A stretch of 12,210 bases of DNA, taken from Betaproteobacteria bacterium (lineage in GTDB: Bacteria; Pseudomonadota; Gammaproteobacteria; Burkholderiales; Burkholderiaceae). Location of the stretch: the NCBI GenBank assembly GCA_009921765.1, contig RFXC01000129.1, positions 1-12,210 of the forward strand, given 5' to 3'. Below the pieces are notes generated by a model, which saw only the letters and a program-made list of their open reading frames with translations, had not been told where the DNA came from and made no database searches. How positions within the stretch are numbered: position 1 is the stretch's first letter; every line of letters starts with the position of its first letter. A program made the translations under genes and the position numbers. Positions 1 through 7,450 of this stretch are shown here, piece after piece.

Positions 1-247
1 GCCCCAGCATTCCCAGGCCATCGAGCACCGACCCGACTGGCGTGGCGGTCCGGGGCGCGCCCGGCCAGCCGCCCGCCGGGCTGCAGGCAGACCATCCCGG
101 CCCGGCCGCTGCCAGCAACAGCCAAGCGAGGAGCGCGACGACCGTGGCGCGCGCGCGCCATGGCGGGCGCGCGCAGCGCTTGCGCGGAGCCGGCGGCGAA
201 GGCGTAAAAGCGGGCGCAGGCGCGCCCCGAAGCAATCGATGCGTCAT
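1..247 (-). CDS. Possible exported protein, N-terminal fragment (runs off left edge)
   Basis: An open frame starts at the ATG at 247-245 and stays open for 82 codons to the left edge, so only the N-terminus is visible. The first 35 or so residues are rich in Pro, Arg and Ala. A hydrophobic stretch follows (TVVALLAWLLLAAAGPG) ending in WSAC, which reads like an unusually long, Arg-rich signal peptide or a membrane anchor; the Cys after Ser-Ala could be a lipobox-like site, though it is poor. The visible mature part (Gly/Pro/Ala-rich, then VGSVLDGLGMLG) matches no family I recognise. It is divergent from chrA. A 71-codon plus-strand frame covers the same bases but is low-complexity with no family features, so the minus frame with its hydrophobic segment is preferred. 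The alternative is that neither frame is coding and the real gene starts further left. Confidence 0.4.
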   Translation of the reverse strand, partial: MTHRLLRGAPAPAFTPSPPAPRKRCARPPWRARATVVALLAWLLLAAAGPGWSACSPAGGWPGAPRTATPVGSVLDGLGMLG

Positions 248-364
248 GCACCAATAGTCGGGGCGGGGATTGCAAGCCCGCAATCAGCCAGGTGGCCAGT
301 CCAAGCGGACGAGGCGGGCAGGCACTATGCTCTGGGCTTGCCCACAAATCCGTGACTGAGCCCG

Positions 365-1861
365 ATGACCGCACCGCCTGACCCCACGCAGCCTGCGGCC
401 GACCCGGGCGAACACGCCCCCGGCCCGCAGCCGGTGCCTGCCCAGTCGTCGCCGGTGCCGTTTGCCGATGCGCTCCTCTTCTGGCTGAAGCTTGGCTTCA
501 TCAGCTTTGGCGGACCGGCAGGACAGATCGCGCTCATGCATGAGCATCTGGTCGAGCGTCGGCGCTGGATCTCGGAAAAGCGCTTCATGCATGCGCTCAA
601 CTACTGCATGTTGCTGCCGGGCCCCGAGGCACAACAGCTTGCCACCTACCTCGGTTGGCTCATGCACCGGAGTGCGGGTGGCATCCTTGCGGGGCTGCTC
701 TTCGTACTGCCATCCTTCATCCTGATCACCCTGATCGCCTGGGGCTACATGGCGTATGGGCACCTCCCCGCCGTGAGCGGGCTCATGGAGGGCATCAAGC
801 CGGCGGTGGTGGCACTGGTGCTGGTCGCGGGCTGGCGAATGGGCTCACGCACCCTCCGGCAGGTTCGTCTGGGGCTGATCGCGATCGGCGCTTTCGTCGC
901 GCTTCACCTGGGCGGACTGCCGTTTCCACTGGTGATCGCCGCCGCCGCGCTGGTCGGGCTGATCGGCGGCCGCACAACGACGCCGGCAGAGGGGCCGGCG
1001 GCGAGCCATCCGCAATCAGCCGCGCCTCGTGCAGCGACGCCGCAAGCGGCCACCGCGCCAACGCACCCACCCTCGGCAGGCGGGTCGGCGCCGGACTCGG
1101 CTGCCCAGCCGGGCGGCGCCGCCCCCTTCGCACGCGCCCTGATCGACGACGACACGCCCGCACCGGCACACGCCCGCGCGCGCCCCGCGCGCCTTCTTGC
1201 GATTGCCGCGGCCGGCCTGGCACTCTGGGCACTCGGCTGGCTGCTCTGTCACAGGATCAGCGCGAGCGGCACCACGCTCATCGACATGGCGGGTTTTTTC
1301 ACGCAGGCCGCGCTCGTCACCTTTGGCGGTGCCTATGCCGTGCTGCCCTATGTCCACCAGGCAGCGGTCGAGCACTACGGCTGGCTCACGTCGGCCCAAA
1401 TGCTCGACGCCCTCGCCCTGGGCGAAACCACGCCCGGTCCGCTGATCATGATCGTGGCCTTCGTAGGCTTTATCGGTGGCTGGACCCAGCAGATTTTCGG
1501 CGCCGACAGCTTGCCGAACGCCGGCCTTGCGGCGGCGCTGGTTGCCACCTATTTCACCTTTCTGCCGTCGTTCATTTTCATTCTCGCGGGCGGGCCGCTG
1601 GTGGAGGCGACCCGCAATCTCCCACGGCTTGATGCGACGCTCGCCGCGATCACCGCCGCGGTTGTCGGCGTGATTGCAAGTCTCGCGGTGGTGCTCGCGC
1701 GGGCGGTGAGCGTGCGCCCGGATGGCGGGGTCGATCCGCTCGCGCTCATGGCGGTGGCGCTTGCCTGGTGGCTGCTTGCGCGCAGGAAGTGGCCGGTGAT
1801 CACGACGCTCGCCGTGTTCGGCGCGGCGGGCGTTGCGTTACGGCTGACCGGCCTGCGGTAA
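365..1861 (+). CDS. chrA: Chromate transporter ChrA, two-domain (long-chain) CHR family
   Basis: This is an inner-membrane transporter of the CHR superfamily, whose characterised members export chromate. The 498 residues contain two homologous halves. The first half, residues about 33-202, carries the signature FWLKLGFISFGGPAGQIA followed by LPGPEAQQLATYLG (about 84-97) and several hydrophobic helices. The second half, about 275-498, repeats it as FFTQAALVTFGGAYAVLP (311-328) and LGETTPGPLIMIVAF (352-366). The FGG-P and PGP motifs occur in both halves, as expected for the family. An Ala/Pro/Ser-rich hydrophilic linker of about 70 residues (about 203-273) separates the halves and is longer than I would expect. 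The first 30 residues are also Pro-rich and disordered. The start has no strong ribosome site, so a slightly later start cannot be excluded. The gene stands alone, convergent with metW. The true substrate could be chromate or another anion; the sequence does not decide this. Confidence 0.93.
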   Translation: MTAPPDPTQPAADPGEHAPGPQPVPAQSSPVPFADALLFWLKLGFISFGGPAGQIALMHEHLVERRRWISEKRFMHALNYCMLLPGPEAQQLATYLGWLMHRSAGGILAGLLFVLPSFILITLIAWGYMAYGHLPAVSGLMEGIKPAVVALVLVAGWRMGSRTLRQVRLGLIAIGAFVALHLGGLPFPLVIAAAALVGLIGGRTTTPAEGPAASHPQSAAPRAATPQAATAPTHPPSAGGSAPDSAAQPGGAAPFARALIDDDTPAPAHARARPARLLAIAAAGLALWALGWLLCHRISASGTTLIDMAGFFTQAALVTFGGAYAVLPYVHQAAVEHYGWLTSAQMLDALALGETTPGPLIMIVAFVGFIGGWTQQIFGADSLPNAGLAAALVATYFTFLPSFIFILAGGPLVEATRNLPRLDATLAAITAAVVGVIASLAVVLARAVSVRPDGGVDPLALMAVALAWWLLARRKWPVITTLAVFGAAGVALRLTGLR

Positions 1862-1866
1862 ACCGG

Positions 1867-1886
1867 GGAGGCGCCGACGGCGCTCC
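1867..1886. other. Short hairpin between convergent chrA and metW
   Basis: GCGCC (1871-1875) pairs with GGCGC (1879-1883) around a 3-nt loop. The stem extends by GGA/TCC with one bulged G. It lies 6 nt past the chrA stop in the 101-bp convergent gap. There is no T-run on either side, so it is at best a weak or Rho-assisted end signal. No other structure stands out in 1862-1962. Confidence 0.3.
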
Positions 1887-1962
1887 TGCTCAGGCCGACC
1901 CTGCGCTGCATACCCGTTCGCAGGCCGCCCGCGCAGCCCGTCTGCGCTCAACCCGTACCTGC

Positions 1963-2583
1963 TCAGCCGCGCCTGAAACTGTAGATCGCCTGCGTGGCGC
2001 GCAGGCCGGGCAGGCGCTCGATCGTTCGCCCGTTGGCAAGAAATGCGCGCCGCAGAATCGACAGCTCAAGCCGCGCGAGGAACTGTTCGAAATCGCGGAC
2101 CGTGGCGAGGTGCAGATTCGGCGTGTCATACCACTGATAAGGCATTTCGCGCGAGACCGGCATCCGGCCCATCAGAATCGACCAGGCGTGATACCAGTGA
2201 CCGAAGTTGGGAATCGACACAATGCCCTGGGCCGCCACCTGACTCATTTCGGCCAGCACTTTTTCGGTCTGATGCGTGGCCTGTAACGCCATCGACAACA
2301 CCACGACGTCGAAGGCCCCCGCACCGAACATGCCAAGCCCGGCCTCGATGTCCTGCTGGATCACATCAACGCCACGGCGCACGCAGGCGAGCACCCGGGC
2401 GTCGTCGATCTCCACGCCATAACCGGTGCAGCCCCGCTCTCGACTGAGGTAATCGAGCAGCGCCCCATCCCCGCAACCCAGATCGAGCACCCTCGCGCCG
2501 TGCGGAATCCATTGCGCGATCAACGCCAGGTCGGGGCGGAGCCGTGCGGTGGCACCCGCTGCCATGCTTGCCTCAACGCTCAT
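1963..2583 (-). CDS. metW: Methionine biosynthesis protein MetW
   Basis: This 206-residue protein is of the MetW family, a class-I methyltransferase-like fold. In many proteobacteria MetW is encoded directly after metX and is thought to be needed for, or to bind, MetX-type homoserine acyltransferase. Residues 32-40 (VLDLGCGDG) are the SAM-binding motif I. An acidic loop (about 56-60, GVEIDD) and the family-typical segments [20 protein letters not shown] and [12 protein letters not shown] follow. The start at 2583 is chosen because GGAGG sits 6 nt upstream and the protein then begins like known MetW. An in-frame start 36 codons earlier would lie deep inside metX and adds unrelated sequence. 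The chosen start overlaps the metX 3' end by 11 nt, which implies translational coupling. Regulation should follow the metX leader riboswitch. Confidence 0.94.
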   Translation of the reverse strand: MSVEASMAAGATARLRPDLALIAQWIPHGARVLDLGCGDGALLDYLSRERGCTGYGVEIDDARVLACVRRGVDVIQQDIEAGLGMFGAGAFDVVVLSMALQATHQTEKVLAEMSQVAAQGIVSIPNFGHWYHAWSILMGRMPVSREMPYQWYDTPNLHLATVRDFEQFLARLELSILRRAFLANGRTIERLPGLRATQAIYSFRRG

Positions 2584-3736
2584 CGGTGCCTCCGGCGATT
2601 TCGGCTGCGACCCGTTCGAAATAGGCGCGCACGATCGCGTGATACTGCGGGTCCTCCAGCAAAAAGGCATCGTGCCCATGCGGGGCGTCAATCTCGGCGT
2701 AGCTCACGCGCCGGCCCGCCTTCAGAAGCGCCTGCACGATCTCGCGGCTGCGCTCGGGGGCAAAGCGCCAGTCGGTGGTAAACGAAGCGATAAGAAATGA
2801 AGCGCGCGCCTGGGCCAGCACCTGCGACAGGTCACCGCCGGCCGCGCGCGCCGGGTCGAAGTAATCGAGCGCACGGGTGATCAGCAGATAGGTGTTGGCA
2901 TCGAAATAGCGGGCGAATTTTTCGCCCTGATAACGCAGATACGACTCGATTTCAAATTCGACATCAAACGTGAAGCGATAGTCGCCCGGCTGCGCACGCT
3001 CGGTGTTGTCACGCAGTGCCCGGCCGAATTTTTCAGCCATCGAGTCGTCGGACAGATACGTGATGTGGCCGATCATGCGCGCCACCTGCAGGCCGCGTGA
3101 CGGGACCACGCCATGCTCGTAAAAACGGCCGCCGTGAAACTCGGGGTCGGTGAGAATCGCGCGCCGCGCCACTTCGTTGAAGGCGATGTTCTGTGCGGAA
3201 AGCCGCGGCGCGGTGGCGATCGCCACACAGTGCCGCAGCCGCTCGGGATAGAGCGTGCTCCAGGCGAGCGCCTGCATGCCGCCCAGGCTTCCCCCCATGA
3301 CTGCTGCAAACTGCCGGATCCCCAACCGGTCGGCGAGCCTCGCCTGGCTATGGACCCAGTCTTCGACGGTGAGCACCGGAAAATCAGGGCCATAGGGCTT
3401 GCCTGTGGCAGCGTTGATCGACATGGGACCGGTTGAGCCAAAGCAGCTGCCGAGATTGTTGACCCCGATCACAAAGAAACGGCGCGTATCCACCGGCTTG
3501 CCAGGCCCCACCATGTTGTCCCACCAGCCGATGTCCTGCGGGTTGTCTGCCGACACGCCGGCCACGTGATGGGAGGCATTGAGCGCATGACACACCAGCA
3601 CCGCGTTGCTCAGATCGGCGTTGGGTTCGCCATAGGTTTCGTAGACGAGCTCATAGTCGCCCAGCGCGGCGCCGCTCGCGAGCGCGAGCGGCTCGGCAAA
3701 GCGCATGCGTTGGGACTCAACAGTGAGAGCGGTCAT
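2573..3736 (-). CDS. metX: Homoserine O-acyltransferase MetX (acetyl or succinyl)
   Basis: This 387-residue alpha/beta-hydrolase-fold enzyme activates L-homoserine with an acyl-CoA, the first dedicated step of methionine synthesis in the cytoplasm. Length and sequence are those of complete MetX. The nucleophile elbow is GGSLGG with Ser150. The remaining triad is Asp322 (in TTDWRFAP) and His355 (in PHGHDAFL). The oxyanion region is around [12 protein letters not shown] (49-60). Arg324 lies in the TDWRF motif, where acetyl-CoA-using MetX proteins as I recall them have a hydrophobic residue. Many betaproteobacterial MetX proteins use succinyl-CoA, so succinyltransferase (MetXS) is the more likely activity, but this is inference. 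It is the first gene of the metX-metW pair, behind a leader of about 146 nt that carries a SAM-II riboswitch and a terminator. The start at 3736 has only a weak GAG ribosome site; Met11 is a less likely alternative. Confidence 0.96.
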   Translation of the reverse strand: MTALTVESQRMRFAEPLALASGAALGDYELVYETYGEPNADLSNAVLVCHALNASHHVAGVSADNPQDIGWWDNMVGPGKPVDTRRFFVIGVNNLGSCFGSTGPMSINAATGKPYGPDFPVLTVEDWVHSQARLADRLGIRQFAAVMGGSLGGMQALAWSTLYPERLRHCVAIATAPRLSAQNIAFNEVARRAILTDPEFHGGRFYEHGVVPSRGLQVARMIGHITYLSDDSMAEKFGRALRDNTERAQPGDYRFTFDVEFEIESYLRYQGEKFARYFDANTYLLITRALDYFDPARAAGGDLSQVLAQARASFLIASFTTDWRFAPERSREIVQALLKAGRRVSYAEIDAPHGHDAFLLEDPQYHAIVRAYFERVAAEIAGGTDER

Positions 3737-3768
3737 TCAAACTCAACTGGAAAACAGGGCCCGAAAGT

Positions 3769-3804
3769 AAAAAAACCCGACCGGCTTGCTGGCTTCGGAT
3801 CGGG
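3769..3804 (-). terminator. Intrinsic terminator in the metX leader (riboswitch expression platform)
   Basis: Read on the minus strand, CCCGA-T-CCG (3804-3796) pairs with CGGTCGGG (3783-3776) with one bulged T. Seven consecutive Ts follow (3775-3769). It lies about 15 nt after the SAM-II aptamer and 32 nt before the metX start, the position expected for transcription attenuation. CCGAA at 3798-3794 in its 5' arm is complementary to TTCGG at 3833-3829 within the aptamer tail. That could form a competing antiterminator when SAM is absent (inference). Confidence 0.85.
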
Positions 3805-3819
3805 TGGGCAGGGACCGCA

Positions 3820-3873
3820 CCGCTTTAGCCGAACTTGTTACGCGCCCGCAAGCTAGTCTTCAAATCGGCGCGA
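3820..3873 (-). promoter_or_regulatory. SAM-II (SAM-alpha) riboswitch controlling metX-metW
   Basis: The minus-strand leader matches the known SAM-II aptamer element by element. TCGCGCCGATTTG (from 3873) opens the P1 stem and the conserved GATTT. A loop follows, then TTGC, the closing GGCGCG, and a tail TAACAAGTTCGGCTAAAGCG. P1 is a perfect 6-bp pairing, CGCGCC (3872-3867) with GGCGCG (3846-3841). The pseudoknot is supported by loop CTTG (3852-3849) pairing with CAAG (3837-3834). GCTAAA in the tail is the conserved block that contacts the ligand. SAM-II RNAs are established S-adenosylmethionine sensors in front of methionine genes, mainly in alphaproteobacteria. A poly-T terminator directly follows, so high SAM should switch metX-metW off at transcription. 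The match was made by eye to the published aptamer. Confidence 0.9.
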
Positions 3874-3888
3874 TCGATACTGACTGAG

Positions 3889-3916
3889 AGTTTAGCTGAC
3901 CGCGTCAATCCGTCAA
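3889..3916 (-). promoter_or_regulatory. Probable sigma-70 promoter of metX-metW
   Basis: On the minus strand, TTGACG (3916-3911) and TAAACT (3894-3889) are 16 nt apart. They match the -35 consensus at 5 of 6 and the -10 at 4 of 6 positions. Transcription would begin near 3882, about 10 nt before the riboswitch P1 stem, which is what the aptamer position requires. A second TTGACG lies 8 nt downstream but has no good -10 partner. Confidence 0.45.
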
Positions 3917-3955
3917 ATACCGGGCAAGCGGGGATGACTGCCGGCGCGCACGACG

Positions 3956-5692
3956 CTAACCGGGGGCCTGCGGACCGCCTTGCGCAAGCCGCGCGAGCGC
4001 AGCCGCCACGCGCACCGGATCGTTGCCCCTCACAATGCGGCTCACCCGAGGCGACAGCCAGCGGGTGTCGGCCTGCAGGATTTCCCGCTTGACTCGCAGC
4101 AGGCTCGCAGGGTGCATCGAGAACTCGGTAAGACCCATGCCCAGCAACAGCGCCGTGGCGCGCCAGTCGCCCGCCATCTCGCCGCATACCGACACCGGCC
4201 GCCCGGCCTCGCGGGCGGCCCGGATGGTGCCCGCTACCAGCCGCAACACCGCGGGGTGAAACGGGTCGTAGAGCGATGCCACCTCATGATCGACGCGATC
4301 GATCGCAAGCGTGTACTGGATCAGGTCATTGGTGCCGATCGAAAGAAAATCAAGGCGTCGCGCGAAATAGCCCGCGCAGAGCGCCGCGGCCGGCACCTCG
4401 ATCATGGCGCCGACCGGGAGTGCCGGGTCAAACGCGCACCGGGCGGCACGGAGGTCTTCGCGGGCCCTCGCGAGCAGCGTCATGAGGCTGTCCACTTCGT
4501 GATGGTGCGCGATCATGGGGACCAGAAGCCGGACCGGACCGCAGGCCGAGGCACGCAAAATCGCGCGCAGCTGCGCAAGAAACACATCGGGGTGGGCGAG
4601 GCTGTAGCGAATGGCTCGGCGGCCCAGCGCAGGATTGGCGGTGGATGCGGCTGGCGCTACGCCACTGTTGAGCGTCTTGTCGGCACCGATGTCGATGGTG
4701 CGAATGGTGACCGGACGGCCCTTGAGCGCCTGCACCACCTGCCGGTACGCCTCGAACTGTTCGTCTTCGCAGGGCAGCTCGGCGCGATTCATGAACAGAA
4801 ACTCGGAGCGGAACAGCCCCACACCCCCGGCACCCGACTCGGCCGCATCGCGCGCCTCATCGGGCCGCTCGATGTTGATCTGAAGCGAAATCGCCTGACC
4901 ATCACGGGTGACCGCAGCCACCCCGGTGAGCGCGCGAAGCTTTGCACGCTCACGCTCACCGGCCGCCTGCCGGGCCTGATAGTCGGCGAGCACCGCGTCA
5001 TCGGGTGCCACGATGACCACCCCGGCGTCGCCGTCGAGAATCACCCAGTCATCATCCTGAACCTGCATGCGTGCAGCGCCCAGGCCCAGCACGGCCGGGA
5101 CATTCATGCTGCGTGCAAGGATCGCGGAATGCGAGGTGGTGCCGCCCAGGTCGATGGCAAAGCCAAGTGCGCATCGCATGGTGAGCATGTCGGCGGGCGC
5201 GATGTCCTCAGCCACAAAAATCACCGGCTCACTGCCATCGGCAAGCGGCCCGCCCAATCCGGCAAGCGCGCGCATCACCCGGTCGGCCACCTGCTGCACA
5301 TCGCGTCCGCGTTCGCGCAGATAGGCGTCATCGAGCGCCTCGAACTGTGCCGCCAGATGACCGGCCTGCGCCGACATCGCCCACTCGGCGTTCCACAGGT
5401 GCTCGACGATCGAGGCGCGCGCGGCACCGCTCAGCGCCGGATCATCGAGAATCATGGCGTGCACTTCAAGGAGCGCCGCAGCCTCGGTGGGCGCACCCTG
5501 CGGGAGGCCTTCCACCAGCCCCGCGAGCTCGGCCTTTACCTGACCGATCGCCTGCGAAAGCCTCAGTTGCTCGGCCTCGATATCGGCAGGTTCGATACGG
5601 CGCCGCGGCACATCGCGGCTGGCGACCTCGAGCACGCGCGCGCGCCCGATCGCAATGCCGCCACCGATTCCGCTACCCGAGAGCTGCAACAC
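3956..5692 (-). CDS. ptsI: PTS Enzyme I (phosphoenolpyruvate-protein phosphotransferase)
   Basis: This cytoplasmic enzyme takes phosphate from PEP and passes it to HPr. At 578 residues it is a complete Enzyme I. The N-terminal phosphohistidine domain carries GGTTSHSAILAR with active-site His188. The C-terminal PEP-binding barrel shows GVGLFRSEFLF (about 290-300), IRTIDIGADK (about 330-339), the signature DFLSIGTNDLIQYTLAIDR (448-466) and CGEMAGD with catalytic Cys503. The start is GTG at 5692, 1 nt after the ptsH stop, with GAGGAG inside the end of ptsH as its ribosome site. It is the last gene of the gshA-gshB-EIIA-ptsH-ptsI cluster. No terminator is visible after its stop; the metX promoter begins about 40 nt further on, so read-through into the metX leader is possible. 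No EIIB or EIIC permease is present in the window. Confidence 0.96.
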   Translation of the reverse strand: MLQLSGSGIGGGIAIGRARVLEVASRDVPRRRIEPADIEAEQLRLSQAIGQVKAELAGLVEGLPQGAPTEAAALLEVHAMILDDPALSGAARASIVEHLWNAEWAMSAQAGHLAAQFEALDDAYLRERGRDVQQVADRVMRALAGLGGPLADGSEPVIFVAEDIAPADMLTMRCALGFAIDLGGTTSHSAILARSMNVPAVLGLGAARMQVQDDDWVILDGDAGVVIVAPDDAVLADYQARQAAGERERAKLRALTGVAAVTRDGQAISLQINIERPDEARDAAESGAGGVGLFRSEFLFMNRAELPCEDEQFEAYRQVVQALKGRPVTIRTIDIGADKTLNSGVAPAASTANPALGRRAIRYSLAHPDVFLAQLRAILRASACGPVRLLVPMIAHHHEVDSLMTLLARAREDLRAARCAFDPALPVGAMIEVPAAALCAGYFARRLDFLSIGTNDLIQYTLAIDRVDHEVASLYDPFHPAVLRLVAGTIRAAREAGRPVSVCGEMAGDWRATALLLGMGLTEFSMHPASLLRVKREILQADTRWLSPRVSRIVRGNDPVRVAAALARLAQGGPQAPG

Positions 5693-5693
5693 G

Positions 5694-5963
5694 CTAGAGC
5701 TCCTCGCCGAACCCCGATCCGATCAACTCGACCAGCGCCGCCACGGCCTGGTCGGCATCCGGGCCCTCGGCTTCCACCACCAGCGTACTCCCGCGCGCGG
5801 CCGCAAGCATCATCACCCCCATGATGCTCTTGGCGTTGACCTTCCGGGTGTTGCGCGACAACCAGACCTCGGCGCGAAAGCGCCCCGCTGCGGCCGTGAC
5901 CTTGGCCGAAGGGCGGGCGTGGAGCCCAAGGCGGTTGACGACGGTGACTTCAGCGCGCGCCAT
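5694..5963 (-). CDS. ptsH: PTS phosphocarrier protein HPr
   Basis: HPr is the small cytoplasmic phosphocarrier between Enzyme I and EIIA proteins. The 89 residues are a normal HPr length. The active-site motif NRLGLHARPSAK places the phosphorylated His at residue 15. KSIMGVMMLAA carries the regulatory Ser46, the residue targeted by HPr kinase/phosphorylase in organisms that have it, including many betaproteobacteria. The start at 5963 is chosen because the protein then begins exactly as HPr does; the frame remains open upstream but that extension lies antiparallel-free inside the EIIA gene and is unrelated. The gene overlaps the EIIA stop by 14 nt and is followed 1 nt later by ptsI, so the three PTS genes are probably translationally coupled. 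Confidence 0.96.
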   Translation of the reverse strand: MARAEVTVVNRLGLHARPSAKVTAAAGRFRAEVWLSRNTRKVNAKSIMGVMMLAAARGSTLVVEAEGPDADQAVAALVELIGSGFGEEL

Positions 5964-6393
5964 CAGCCGCCTGCCTGGTGGAACGGGGCTCGACGCCTGC
6001 GAGCTCGGCAGGGTCGACCGGGCGGATCGCACGCTGGCCTGCATCAACGAGCGTTTCCACCAACTCATCGAGCGGCCCGCGGCGATTGCCCAGCGCCTTG
6101 ATAAGGAGTGGCAGATTGACGCCCGCCACCACGACCACACGCTCGCGTTCGGCCAACTGGGTGGCGATACGCGAAGGCGTGGCCCCGAACACATCGGTGA
6201 GCACCAGCGCGCCACTGCCATCATTGATTCGAGCGAGCAGCTCGCGCGCAGCGTTCAGCGCGATCTCGGGGTCTTCGTCGGGGATGACATCGAGCGCGGC
6301 CAGCTGCACCGGCAGACGCCCGAAGATGTGGCGCGTACAGTTGAGAAGCGCCGTGCCCAGCGGCTCGTGAGAGACAAGCAGGATGCCGATCAT
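5950..6393 (-). CDS. PTS EIIA component, mannose/sorbose family (ManX-IIA-like)
   Basis: This 147-residue protein is a stand-alone EIIA domain of the mannose class, a cytoplasmic acceptor of phosphate from HPr. The N-terminus MIGILLVSHEPLG places the phosphorylatable His at residue 9, as in ManX IIA. LVLTDVFGATPSRIA (about 63-77) and VVVVAGVNLPLLIKAL (about 85-100) are further family motifs. The start at 6393 has GAGG 8 nt upstream and gives the correct N-terminus; a longer in-frame extension up to 6555 would cover part of gshB and is not credible. It lies 19 nt after gshB and overlaps ptsH. Because no matching EIIB/C is nearby, a regulatory rather than sugar-transport role is likely, as proposed for the incomplete PTS of many proteobacteria (inference). 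Confidence 0.93.
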   Translation of the reverse strand: MIGILLVSHEPLGTALLNCTRHIFGRLPVQLAALDVIPDEDPEIALNAARELLARINDGSGALVLTDVFGATPSRIATQLAERERVVVVAGVNLPLLIKALGNRRGPLDELVETLVDAGQRAIRPVDPAELAGVEPRSTRQAADGAR

Positions 6394-6412
6394 GGTGGCC
6401 TCACCCGACGGG

Positions 6413-7408
6413 TCAGCTCGCGAGCCCGCGCGCAGCCGACCCGGCCGCGCCCACTGCACCGCGCACCGCGCGCTCGAGCGCGTCGACGAACAGCGCCGCC
6501 ACATCGAACCCGGTCTGTGCGGTGATTTCACGAAAGCAGGTGGGGCTGGTGACATTGATTTCGGTGAGGTTGTCGCCGATCACATCGAGCCCCACCAGGA
6601 GCAGACCGCGATCGAAGAGGATCGGTGCAAGGGTCTGCGCGATCTCGCGGTCGCGGTCGGAAAGCGCCCGCGCCACCCCCCGCCCGCCGGCGGCAAGGTT
6701 GCCGCGAAACTCGCCCGCCTGCGGAATGCGCGCGAGGCAGTACGGCACCACCTCGCCACCGATCAGGAGCACCCGCTTGTCGCCTTCGCTGATGGCCGGA
6801 ATGAAGCGCTGCGCCATGACGGTACGCTCACCGAACCGGTTCATGGTTTCGATGATGACCGACAGGTTGGGATCTTCGGCACGGGCACGAAACACCGACA
6901 TGCCGCCCATGCCGTCGAGGAGCTTGAACACCGCCTCGCGATGCTCCATCACAAACGCGCGCAGGTCATCGGCGCTGCGCGTGACGATGGTCGGCGCGGT
7001 GAAGCGCGAGAATTCGAGAATCGCGAGCTTTTCGTTATGGTTGCGGACCGCGCGCGGATCGTTGAACACCCGGGCGCCTTCACGCCCCGCCTGCTCAAGA
7101 AGCCAGGTGGAGGCAACGTATTCCATGTCAAACGGCGGGTCCTTGCGCATCAGCACGGCATCGAAGTCGGCAAGCGCCTCATCGTGCTCGGACCCGAGCG
7201 ACCACCACACTGCACGCTCGCCCAAGGCATCGGCAATGGCGAGGGGCGCCACCCGCGCGCGCACCCGCCCGCCGCGCGACCCCAACGCATGCTGCTCGCA
7301 GAAATAAAGCGCATGCCCGCGGCGCTCGGCCGCGAGCATCATCGCGAAGGTGGAGTCTTTATAGGGCTTGAACGAGGCAAGCGGATCGGCAATGATCAGG
7401 ATGCGCAT
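6413..7408 (-). CDS. gshB: Glutathione synthetase GshB
   Basis: GshB joins glycine to gamma-glutamylcysteine with ATP, completing glutathione synthesis in the cytoplasm. With the start at 7408 it is 331 residues, close to the usual length for proteobacterial GshB. The N-terminus MRILIIADPLASFKPYKDST is the typical opening, with the substrate-domain segment MRKDPPFDMEY at about 87-97. ATP-grasp elements are VFNDPRAVRNHNEKL (114-128), KLLDGMGGMSVFR (162-174), QRFIPAISEGDKRVLLI (200-216) and VGLDVIGDNLTEINVTSPT (272-290), which includes the metal-binding Glu and Asn. The glycine-rich loop NLAAGGRG (237-244) is present. An in-frame start at 7450 adds 14 untypical residues and is rejected. It lies 42 nt after gshA and 19 nt before EIIA, in one operon. 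Confidence 0.95.
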   Translation of the reverse strand: MRILIIADPLASFKPYKDSTFAMMLAAERRGHALYFCEQHALGSRGGRVRARVAPLAIADALGERAVWWSLGSEHDEALADFDAVLMRKDPPFDMEYVASTWLLEQAGREGARVFNDPRAVRNHNEKLAILEFSRFTAPTIVTRSADDLRAFVMEHREAVFKLLDGMGGMSVFRARAEDPNLSVIIETMNRFGERTVMAQRFIPAISEGDKRVLLIGGEVVPYCLARIPQAGEFRGNLAAGGRGVARALSDRDREIAQTLAPILFDRGLLLVGLDVIGDNLTEINVTSPTCFREITAQTGFDVAALFVDALERAVRGAVGAAGSAARGLAS

Positions 7409-7450
7409 CGGAGGGTCCGGGATCAGCAGGAGGCGCGCAGGCCATGGCAC

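Noticed and set aside
326..331. TATGCT as a -10 box for chrA
   Set aside because: The hexamer 17 nt upstream (AAGCGG) does not resemble a -35, so the element is not supported.
2584..2691. A longer MetW starting at 2691
   Set aside because: The 36 extra residues overlap the metX coding end and are not MetW-like. The ATG at 2583 has a strong GGAGG site.
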